From DSUN01 sp035527715 (GTDB taxonomy: Bacteria; Planctomycetota; PUPC01; DSUN01), in NCBI GenBank assembly GCA_035527715.1, contig DATKZY010000146.1, forward strand, positions 1-10,355: DNA of 10,355 nucleotides. The letters run 5' to 3'. The notes under the pieces were generated by a model. The model saw only the letters and a program-made list of their open reading frames with translations. It made no database searches and was not told the DNA's origin. Shown in pieces: positions 1 to 7,300 of this stretch. The position numbers were made by a program, and so were the translations under genes. Position 1 is the first letter of the stretch, and every line of letters begins with the position of its first letter.

Positions 1-17
1 CCCCCACCATGTGGGGG
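1..17. repeat. Short perfect hairpin upstream of the RAYT gene
   Basis: Two 7-nt arms, CCCCCAC and GTGGGGG, pair perfectly around a CAT loop, and a second G5 run follows at 21-25. It sits at the window edge about 130 bp before a RAYT gene. RAYT transposases act on short palindromic (REP) sequences that often flank their own gene, so this could be a REP-like element. It could equally be the terminator of a gene outside the window. The rest of 18-148 shows only a 10-bp palindrome (CCCTATAGGG, 96-105) and a purine-rich stretch, AGGAGGGGAG, at 110-119. That stretch is too far from the ATG at 149 to be its ribosome binding site. Confidence 0.35.
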
Positions 18-148
18 AAAGGGGGTGGTGTGTCCGTTCCGGTGCCGTCTGCCCTCCCGAACTCCACCCTCACCCCAATCCCTGTGAACCCATGCCCCTA
101 TAGGGCTTCAGGAGGGGAGTGGTGAGAAATGCGGGCTAGTCTGGCGCC

Positions 149-1132
149 ATGGCGCGAGCGCTGCGGATTGATGTGCCCGATGGCGTCTACTATGTCACCA
201 GCCGGGGGCTGGAAGGGCAGGGGATCGTCCGCGACGAGACGGATTGCGGCAAGTGGTTCGGGCTGCTCGACGCGGTGGCCACGCGCCGGCGCTGGCGGGT
301 GTTCGCCTGCGTGCTGATGCCGAGTCACTTCCACCTGTTCCTGGAAACGCCCGACGCCGACCTGTCGGCGGGGATGCACGATCTGAACTCGGGCTACGCG
401 GCCGCGTTCAACCGCCGCCACGGGCGGAGCGGGCCGCTGCTCCGGGGGCGGTTCAAGGCCATCCTGATCGAGCCGGGCTACCGCTGCTGGGAGCTGAGCC
501 GCCACATTCATCTCAACCCCGTGCGGGCCGGGCTTGTGAAGCGTCCGCAGGATTACCCATACGGAAGCTGTGAGGCATATCTCGGCACGGCCCTTGCCCC
601 CGTGTGGCTGGCGTGGCGGGAGGTGATGCAGGGACACGGGGCGACGATGGTGGAGGCGCGCGAAACCTACGAGCGGTTCCTCGCGGAGGGCGTGGAGAGG
701 CCGCCCGTCTCGCCGTTGTGGGCGGCCACGGCCTCGGTCGTGCTCGGCTCGGGACAGTTCGTGGGGCGGATGCAGATGTGGCTCGACGGCAAGCTGCCGA
801 AGCTCGACGTCCCGGCCGCGCGTGCCTTGCGGCGGACGGTTGGCGTCGAGGCGATTGAGAAGGCGGTCTGCGCGGTCTTTGGCGTCGCAGAGGAGCGGCT
901 TCACGAGAGGCACCGATGGGGCAACGAGGCCCGGGCCGCCGCGCTCTACCTGTGCCGCAAGTGGACCGCAATGAAGGCCAGGGAACTCGGCGAGCGCTTC
1001 GGCGGGATCGGCGCGCCGGCGGTCAGCATGGCGGCCAGCCAAGTGGCCCGGCGACTGCACGACGACAAGGGCCTGGCAGAGCGGATTGGCCGGTGCGAAG
1101 CCGAGTTAGGGCTAGATATGACTGCTCGTTGA
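149..1132 (+). CDS. REP-associated tyrosine transposase (RAYT, IS200/Y1 family) with a DnaA domain IV-like C-terminus
   Basis: This 327-residue protein is a single-strand DNA nuclease and transposase of the HUH/Y1 class. The metal-binding HxH is at residues 60-62 in the context MPSHFHLF. The family signature HLNPVRAGLV is at 121-130, followed by the usual DYPYGS and AYLG. Tyr111, just before the NPVRAG segment, is the likely nucleophile by position, although I could not align it. The Y1 domain takes up roughly residues 5-150. The C-terminal third (about 232-305) resembles the DNA-binding domain IV of the replication initiator DnaA. It has the block ARAAALYLCRK, then ELGERFGG and an APAVSMA helix where DnaA has its helix-turn-helix. 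The frame has a stop at 137-139, so ATG 149 is the first possible start. There is no good ribosome binding site. The gene converges on the SIR2-NTPase gene and is as GC-rich as the host genes. Members of this family are usually single-copy domesticated transposases that move REP hairpins rather than themselves. Confidence 0.9.
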   Translation: MARALRIDVPDGVYYVTSRGLEGQGIVRDETDCGKWFGLLDAVATRRRWRVFACVLMPSHFHLFLETPDADLSAGMHDLNSGYAAAFNRRHGRSGPLLRGRFKAILIEPGYRCWELSRHIHLNPVRAGLVKRPQDYPYGSCEAYLGTALAPVWLAWREVMQGHGATMVEARETYERFLAEGVERPPVSPLWAATASVVLGSGQFVGRMQMWLDGKLPKLDVPAARALRRTVGVEAIEKAVCAVFGVAEERLHERHRWGNEARAAALYLCRKWTAMKARELGERFGGIGAPAVSMAASQVARRLHDDKGLAERIGRCEAELGLDMTAR

Positions 1133-1150
1133 TTCCGCTGAACAACCCGC

Positions 1151-1164
1151 CTTGTCGCGACAAG
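1151..1164. repeat. 14-bp perfect palindrome between convergent genes
   Basis: The sequence CTTGTCGCGACAAG is its own reverse complement. It lies 18 bp after the RAYT stop codon, in the 156-bp gap before the end of the convergent SIR2-NTPase gene. It could be a REP-like RAYT target, a protein-binding site, or a weak two-way terminator. There is no T-run on either side, which argues against a classical intrinsic terminator. I see nothing else in 1133-1288. Confidence 0.4.
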
Positions 1165-1288
1165 CGCGCGGATGGGCGGACCTGGGTCGCAGAATCAAGC
1201 TCTTTCCGCAAAATCAGCGGATCCGTGAATATCCAAAAGAGCTTCCCAGCGGAGGCGCCGTCAATTCAGACTTGGCGCCAGCCATCTC

Positions 1289-3730
1289 TCACGGCAACCT
1301 GGAAGGCCCCAAAGCATTGTCAAGACGACGAAGTGCTGCATGAATCAGGGCATCCGTACGAAAGCGTGTGCGTGCCTCCGCTGCATACTCGTCAATCCTG
1401 TACCGTTGGTCGGGGGTCAACTCTCCCCCAAGATCGCAGTACCGTGCAGTTCCTGAGAGCAAAGTGGAAAATGGATGCACCGTTATCCTCGAGCGTCTGG
1501 CCTCGGTCTCAATCGCGGCGGAAAGCTTCTCAAATGCCTCGGCGTACACACGGTGCATTTCTGCAGGAGCGACTTCCATCTGCCTGAGGAGAAGCTTGCC
1601 GAGGGTGGTTAGAGGGAACGGATGAAGCTCGATCGCCACGGCATGGCGTGCGTACTGCAGGCCCATGCGGAGATCTGTCTCAGCCGCGAGCAACGCTCGC
1701 TGTTCCCAGTACCTTGAGTTCCACTCCCACTGGTCCTGGACAGAGATGTAGAAGGATTCGGCCTTGGCGCCAAGCAGTGGCCTTACGACTTTGTCTACGT
1801 CAAACAGGCGCCCCGCCAGCCGGGCCTCCGGAGAGCGTTGCATGATCGCCCTACGATTCACATAAGGTGCAAGCTCGGACGCTGTCGTCACGAAAGCGGT
1901 GAGCACCACATCAGGATCACTTCGAGATGCCCGATGCAGGATCCGCTCAGCAATGATGGCGTTCATAGCCACGACATAGTCGTCATCCAGCGCGCTGAAG
2001 GCAAGCCTTAGAGGGATCTCAGCATCGGTGAGGCGTGCGATCGGCACACAGGGTCCAGCAACCGCCTGGAGCATGCTGTACCGAAGGCCCACTCTGTGGC
2101 AGTGCTGCGCGAGCGCGACACATAGATAGGCATGGCGATCTTCTGGGTCGGCAGCACCCCATAGCGAGTCCACAATGGCATCGAGAGGCCGGAAATCGTT
2201 CATCAGGCGACACACAGCGACGGCAACAGGGTCGTCCATAAGCCGGTGAGCGAACTCCAGTGGCCTCCTGACAGCGTCAGCCGAGCCAATTAGGCCATAC
2301 CGGCGATAGCGTTCGAACAGTTGCAGGCACTCGTCAGTGGTGAGGGGCAGTAGCCGCCGCGTGGCCCGCGCCCCGTCACCGAAGACCACATCGAGGTACT
2401 CCTTCCTGTAGGATCGCTCTGCGGCGAGGACAACGATCTTCCGAGCAACCACCGGATCGTCCAACAACTCCACAACCTGCTCGGCATGATCCGCCAAGCC
2501 ATCCACTACCAAGAGCAACTTCGTCGCCACGCGCTTGAGGCAATCTATTGCATTGTCCGTGTCAATTCTGGACGCAGTGCAGACGCTCAACACCGGCGTC
2601 CCTGACCGGGCCAAATCGTGCGCGACGCGCTTGATGACTGTGCTCTTGCCTGCGCCCGCCTCGTCAAGAACTACGACAACATTCGGCTGATCCGCGGCGA
2701 GCGGCTTGAGCATTGCCCTCAGTACCTCGGCCAGCAGCGAATTGTCCCGGCGCTCTATGTCAACATGCGCGTGGAGGTCTTGCCATCCAGGCTCGCGCCC
2801 GTAGTGGAACGGACTCGGAACCGCAGGTAGAGGCAAGTCCGATGCTGGCACCAACTCAAAATCCGAGAAGAACGTTACAAGCCGACGCGGCTCCGGTCGG
2901 TCAGAGAACAATGTGGCAATGTCCGGGACGATGAGTTCCGCCAAGTTCGGGGGGCATGGGAACTCTGTGCACAGCCACTCCATGAATTCGCAGAATGTCG
3001 TAGGGACGAGAACCAGCCCATAGCGCTCGCAGTCTGCTCGGGTAGCGACATCCGGATTCGGCTCAATGATCAGGGACGGCCCTCTGCCACGGCGTGGCGA
3101 TGCCGGGGTGCGGCGGCTTAGGTAGTACTCCAGATCGATCTCGTTCAGGGATGCCCCGGCCACGATGAAGGGCTCTGTGGCAAGTATCTCTGAAAGGAGG
3201 TGCGTCCACGGGTTCAGGTTCCGCATCACGCGAACGTAATCGGACGGGGCAAACACGTAGCCAGCCAGAGGTTGTCGTACCCACCCATGGAGGTGAACTG
3301 CCTGAAGTTCAATCCTATCGGGTGTGGGCTCAAAGTCCGCGTCGAAGTTCAGAGGGACGAGGACCTGCTTTCGGGCTGCATCGCCTTCGTACAGGACTTC
3401 AATTGCATCATCGATGTTGAAGGTGAAAAGTCGCCGCCAGAGAAACCGTGGAAGGTGTGCGATGGTGGGCCCAGGCTTGCATCCCGAGAACCGATGAGTG
3501 AGTTGATGGTCGCGATCCTGGGTGCTGAGAAGGGCGTACGCTCTTGTCAGAGACGTGGTAGGGGGCGCGCCCGTGACGGAGCAGAGATCCTGTCGCAGTT
3601 GCTCGCTGCTGCGCAGACTCTCGCCAAGACCGTTGTGACTATCAAGCGAGACCCCAGACCCGAGCAGAAGGTTGTAGCCGCCTCTGAAAAGCGTCTCTCG
3701 TAGGGCCGCCTTCAAATCTCCTGGAATCAC
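1289..3730 (-). CDS. SIR2-like domain fused to a STAND-type P-loop NTPase, candidate anti-phage defence protein
   Basis: This 813-residue protein has three parts. Residues 1-260 form a SIR2-like domain with an NAD-binding glycine motif GSGVS (24-28), FTFNIDDAIE (102-111, with the family's N105 and D107), HLHG (146-149, His148 the likely catalytic base) and GASLNEID (192-199). Residues about 345-520 form a P-loop NTPase with Walker A DEAGAGKST (356-364, Asp replacing the usual first Gly) and Walker B LLLVVD (405-410). Residues 520-813 are predicted helical with no recognised domain and are the natural place for a sensor. SIR2-NTPase fusions are known from anti-phage systems (Dsr proteins, SIR2-type Avs). 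There the NTPase part senses infection and the SIR2 part destroys NAD, leading to abortive infection. That role is inferred here. The start is GTG, chosen because GAGGAG stands 6 nt upstream. The gene has its own promoter, no co-directional partner, and lower GC than its neighbours, which suggests horizontal acquisition as a one-gene system. Confidence 0.87.
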   Translation of the reverse strand: MIPGDLKAALRETLFRGGYNLLLGSGVSLDSHNGLGESLRSSEQLRQDLCSVTGAPPTTSLTRAYALLSTQDRDHQLTHRFSGCKPGPTIAHLPRFLWRRLFTFNIDDAIEVLYEGDAARKQVLVPLNFDADFEPTPDRIELQAVHLHGWVRQPLAGYVFAPSDYVRVMRNLNPWTHLLSEILATEPFIVAGASLNEIDLEYYLSRRTPASPRRGRGPSLIIEPNPDVATRADCERYGLVLVPTTFCEFMEWLCTEFPCPPNLAELIVPDIATLFSDRPEPRRLVTFFSDFELVPASDLPLPAVPSPFHYGREPGWQDLHAHVDIERRDNSLLAEVLRAMLKPLAADQPNVVVVLDEAGAGKSTVIKRVAHDLARSGTPVLSVCTASRIDTDNAIDCLKRVATKLLLVVDGLADHAEQVVELLDDPVVARKIVVLAAERSYRKEYLDVVFGDGARATRRLLPLTTDECLQLFERYRRYGLIGSADAVRRPLEFAHRLMDDPVAVAVCRLMNDFRPLDAIVDSLWGAADPEDRHAYLCVALAQHCHRVGLRYSMLQAVAGPCVPIARLTDAEIPLRLAFSALDDDYVVAMNAIIAERILHRASRSDPDVVLTAFVTTASELAPYVNRRAIMQRSPEARLAGRLFDVDKVVRPLLGAKAESFYISVQDQWEWNSRYWEQRALLAAETDLRMGLQYARHAVAIELHPFPLTTLGKLLLRQMEVAPAEMHRVYAEAFEKLSAAIETEARRSRITVHPFSTLLSGTARYCDLGGELTPDQRYRIDEYAAEARTRFRTDALIHAALRRLDNALGPSRLP

Positions 3731-3736
3731 TCTGGT

Positions 3737-3742
3737 CTCCTC
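3737..3742 (-). promoter_or_regulatory. Ribosome binding site of the SIR2-NTPase gene
   Basis: On the minus strand GAGGAG is followed by 6 nt and then GTG. This spacing is close to ideal and supports the GTG at 3730 as the start. Confidence 0.7.
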
Positions 3743-3901
3743 ACCCAGCGGGTTCCGTGGACTCTCGCTTGGGTCTTGGCGAACATGTCCGGGTTCGGGC
3801 TGGGTTGCACCGGCCTCCCGCCCCCTGGGCCGCTATCTTAACTGTCCGACGAACCCAACCGGGAAATCCAGCTAGGCGGTTAACCCCGGGAAGTCATGTT
3901 C

Positions 3902-3929
3902 ATTGTATCCCGTCTCGCCTCTGTGTCAA
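3902..3929 (-). promoter_or_regulatory. Near-consensus sigma-70 promoter for the SIR2-NTPase gene
   Basis: Read on the minus strand, a perfect -35 box TTGACA (3929-3924) is followed by a 16-bp spacer and TACAAT (3907-3902), which matches the -10 consensus at five of six positions. Transcription would start near 3895, giving a leader of about 165 nt before the GTG at 3730. The leader spans the GGTTAACC palindrome (3878-3885). It also spans a 7-bp inverted repeat, GGGTTCG at 3791-3797 with CGAACCC at 3850-3856. A second -10-like hexamer, TAAGAT, lies inside the leader but lacks a good -35. Apart from these, 3731-3928 holds no gene. The promoter abuts the RAYT relic, so it probably came with the defence-like gene or arose at the junction. 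Confidence 0.6.
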
Positions 3930-4147
3930 GGGCGCCTGCCGTGGCAATCTGCCTGTGTCGGAAGTGCACGGGGATGACGAGCAGGGAGCTTGGGGCGCGG
4001 CTCGGCGGGGTCGGCGCGCCGGCGGTGAGCATGGTGGCCAGCCAACGTGACCACGACAAGGGGCTGGCGGAGGGGATTGGCCGGTGCGAGGCTGAGTTGG
4101 GGTTGAGAATACTGAATATTGAAGACCCGACCCCAGGCACCTCATGA
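3929..4147 (+). pseudogene. RAYT relic retaining only the DnaA-like C-terminal tail
   Basis: The translated frame through 3932-4105 matches residues 261-322 of the RAYT at 149-1132. About 42 of 55 aligned residues are identical by eye, including LCRK, APAVSM and IGRCEAELGL. A 12-nt in-frame deletion removes four residues after the shared ASQ. The Y1/HUH catalytic domain is absent. The open frame can be read from an ATG at 3896, but the first 11 codons have no counterpart in the intact gene. The frame runs past the homology to a TGA at 4145-4147, with an ending unrelated to the intact protein. The divergence means it is a fragment of a different RAYT paralogue, not a recent duplicate. Its orientation is the same as that of the intact RAYT. 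It is very unlikely to encode an active transposase, though a small DNA-binding peptide cannot be excluded. Confidence 0.8.
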
Positions 4148-4187
4148 GCCGGCGAGACTGGCGAGTCTGGGAGAGTTGGCACATGTT

Positions 4188-4224
4188 GGGGGCAGTCGCT
4201 CGGGGGCACACAGGGGGTTGGGGG
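4188..4224 (+). other. Potential G-quadruplex (four G5 runs)
   Basis: Four runs of exactly five G lie at 4188-4192, 4202-4206, 4213-4217 and 4220-4224, with loops of 9, 6 and 2 nt. Further GGG and GGGG runs follow at 4228-4239. The element sits in the 216-bp gap between the RAYT relic and the end of the lipoprotein gene. The same gap also holds three imperfect GAGACTGGC-like units at 4154-4180 and the terminator hairpin at 4282-4313. Its function is unknown. Confidence 0.4.
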
Positions 4225-4281
4225 CATGGGAAGGCGGGGTTCCCAGCGTCCCCATGCAGGCCGAATGGGTGAGAACATGAA

Positions 4282-4313
4282 CGCCGCCGGCCACGGGAGC
4301 GTGGCCGGCGGCG
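4282..4313 (-). terminator. Strong hairpin, likely terminator of the lysA-lipoprotein operon
   Basis: Two 14-nt arms (CGCCGCCGGCCACG at 4282-4295 and CGTGGCCGGCGGCG at 4300-4313) pair without mismatch around a 4-nt loop. The hairpin lies 50 nt past the lipoprotein stop codon. On the minus strand it is followed by TTCATGTTCTC, a T-rich but broken tract, so termination may be imperfect or depend on the stem's stability. Confidence 0.65.
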
Positions 4314-4363
4314 AGTGTGTGGGACACGAGGGGAACGGGACAAGGGCCGCTGTTGCGCTGCCC

Positions 4364-7300
4364 CTACTCCTCCTTCGCCTTCTCGGCGGGGATGGTGACG
4401 GGCGCCTTGTCGGCCGGGGGCCCCTCCTTCGGTTTCTCGGCAGGCTTCTGCTGCGGGGCCTTGCCGTAGAGGCAGTCCACCAGCTCCACCATGCTGCCGC
4501 TGGCGCCGCCCTTGAGGCCGAAGGCGTGCGCGGCCGCCCGGCGGAAGTCGGGGTCCGCGTCCGTCACGCCGAGCGTGAGGGTTTCCGTCGTCTGCCTGGC
4601 CGCTTCCTCGGGGAGGTTGGGCTGGGCGCCGGCGCAGGCGCCGAGGGCGCGGAGGATGGCGAGGCGGAGATCCTTGGATGCCCTGGGGTCGCGGTAGGTC
4701 TGGGCCAGGTAGGGGATGGCCCGCGGGCTGGCGGCGTGGCGGATGGCCTCGCAGCAGGGGAGGCGCACGGCGTCGGGTTGCGTCGTAGCGGAGAGGGTTT
4801 CGAAGAGAGCATCGAGCGCGTCGTCGAGGCGGAAGATGGAGGCCGCGGGGTGGATGGAGGCGAGGGTGCGGGCCGCCGAGGCGGCGTAGCGGACCGATGC
4901 CTCCTGGTTCTTCGGCGCCGGCGTGCTCTTGAGGGCCTCCTCGACGGCGGCGCGGACGGCGCCCGCAGTGAGGGGGCGTGGGACGTAGATGGCGTTTTCC
5001 TTGCTCAGGCGCTCGCGCAGCTTGGCCTCGTCGGCCTTGGGCGCGACCACGATGAGCGGCGCGGCAGCCACGGTGTAGACGCGTCGCAGGTTGGCGACGG
5101 CCTCCGCCACGTCCACCCGCTTGAGCTCGCCGCTGAGGATCAGGATGTCCTTGGGCGGCGACTCGCGGGCCGCGCTCAACGCGTCGGTCTGCGCGCGCAC
5201 GAGGACGGGCAGGACCCCTGCCTCGCGCAGGAGGGGCCGCAGCTCCTCGGCGCGGCCCTCGTCTTCCTCGAAGAGCAGGGCGACGTGGTAGGCCGTCTCG
5301 GAGAGGGCCTGGGCCAGGTTGCTCATGACCTTCGAGGCGTCGCGGATCACGTGCATGGGTGCGATGGCGACGACGGCCTCCGCGGCGGCGTAGCGCACCC
5401 GCCGGTCGGGGTAGCTCAAGGCGTCGATGAGCGGGGAGCCGTCGAGTTGGATGCTGTTGGGCTTGACGACCGGGGGCGGCGGAGGCGGCTCCTCCTTCTC
5501 CTCGGGGCCGTACCAGATCATGATGCGGCGGCGCCTGGCGGGCGCCTTCTTCGCCTTCTCGGCCTCGGCCTTCTTGAGCTCCTCCTCGGACGGGGCCGGC
5601 CCGGGGAGGGACGCGGGGCTGGCGACTTCCTTGAGCGCGTAGATGCAGGAGAGCGCCACGTCGGCGCGCCCGTCGCGCAGGGCGCGCTGGAGAGCGGCGT
5701 AGGCGAACTTCTGGCCTGCGGCCTGGGCGATGGCGGGCGCCATGCCGAGGCGCTCGCGCAGGGGCTTGGCCAGCTCGGCCTCCTCCTGCTCCTCCTTCGA
5801 GAGGGGCTCCTTGCCCGCGATGACCGTGTAGAAGCTCTCGATGAGGTTCTGCTGGGCGAAGCAGGCGCACAGCAGCAGCGGCACGGCCGGCTCATAGTCG
5901 GGGTCGGCCAGCAGGGCGTTGCGGCACGTCTCCTCGGCCATGCGCGGCGCGTAGAGGTGCTGCGGCACGATCTCCGAGGTCAGCTCCTTGCGGTCGGGGT
6001 CGTAGCGCCACACGAGGTGCTCGTAGACGTGGGCTGGGAGCACCTTGCGGTTCCCGTCGTAATAGTCCTTCGCCAGGTCGAGGAATGCCGAGGCGGCCGG
6101 GGTCTGGAGGGTTGCGGGGTCGGGCGCGATCCTGGCCAGGGCGCGCCGGGCGGCGGCCACGACGAGGGGGTGCCCGTCCGGCTCCTGGGCCAGCCACAGA
6201 AGGGTCGGCACCGATCGCGGGTCGGCGATGACCTCGATGGCGAGCAGGAGGATCTGGCGGATCATGGGGTCGTTGTGCTTGAGGGCCTCGCAGATGGCGG
6301 GCACGGCGGTGCCGCGCATGCGCGAGAGCACGTGGCCCGCGTAGGCCCGCAGCTCGGCGTCGGTGTGGTCAATCATGAACTTCAGCAGGTGGGGCACCGC
6401 GTAGTCGCCCGCGAGGGTGAGCTCTTCGATGGCGAAGGTGCGGGGCAGGAAGCCCTTGCGGAGGGCTTCCACCAGCTCCACGACGCGCTTGGGGTCGCGC
6501 AGTTGGCGGATGCGGCCCTTGTAGGCGAGTTGCTGGAGGGCCTCGGCCTGGGCCTTCATCTCCGGGTTGTTGCTCTCGATGGCGGCATCGAGGAATTTGG
6601 CGACCACCCTCTCGTAGAGGTTGGAGATCAGGACGGAATCGGGCTTGAGGGTGATGGCCTTCTGGAGGGCCTCGGCGGCCTTACCGTAGCGCTTGTAGTC
6701 GAGGTGGACCAGGGCGTCGCGGAAGAGCTTCTTCACCTCGGCGGTGGTCGCGTCGTCGCCTGCGGCCTCGGTGAGGTCCTGAGGGGTCTTCTTGATCAGC
6801 TCGGGCGGCAGGGTCGTGACGGGCGGCTCTTCCTTTCCCGGGGGCCGCTTGGGCGGCGCGACCTTGGGTGGGGCCTTCTTGGGCGGCTCCTTGGGCGCCG
6901 GCTCCGCGGCGGGGGCGTCGCCCGCGGCGTCCTCCTTCCTGGCCGGCTCGTCGGCCTGGGCGAGCAACACGTCTTCGAGGCGCGAGCTTGGCCGCGTCAC
7001 CGGCGTCTCGGTGGGCTTGGGCGCCGGCGCGGCGGCGGCGACCACGGGCTTGGGCGCCGGGGCCGCGACGGGGGCGACGGGCACCAGCGGGGCCAGCAGC
7101 TCGGGCGGCTTGGGGGCCACGGGTGCGGCGAGTGGGACCACGCCCGCCGGCGGGGCCGCCACGGCGACGGCGGGGGGCGGGCCCGTGCGGTAATCGGCCG
7201 TGAGCTCGACGGCGCGGCCGGCGAACACCTTGTCGGTGGTGAGCACCCAGGTGGCCTCGCTGCCGCTCACGCGGTCGGCGTTGGACTTGGCGACGGTGCC

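Noticed and set aside
98..1060. A 320-codon minus-strand frame opposite the RAYT, and a 223-codon + strand frame at 916-1587
   Set aside because: Neither shows a domain. The RAYT and SIR2-NTPase frames explain the same DNA with clear family motifs.
1289..4147. Thoeris, prokaryotic Argonaute-SIR2 or SIR2-HerA system
   Set aside because: There is no TIR, Argonaute/APAZ or HerA gene near. The SIR2 domain is instead fused to its own P-loop NTPase, which fits the stand-alone type.
149..4147. A classical insertion sequence or composite transposon
   Set aside because: No terminal inverted repeats or target-site duplications could be found around either RAYT sequence, and RAYTs do not normally use such ends.
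3900..5870. A 656-codon open frame on the minus strand in another register
   Set aside because: Its translation is Arg/Pro/Gly/Ala-rich and lacks recognisable motifs. It crosses the terminator hairpin and overlaps the well-supported lipoprotein frame.
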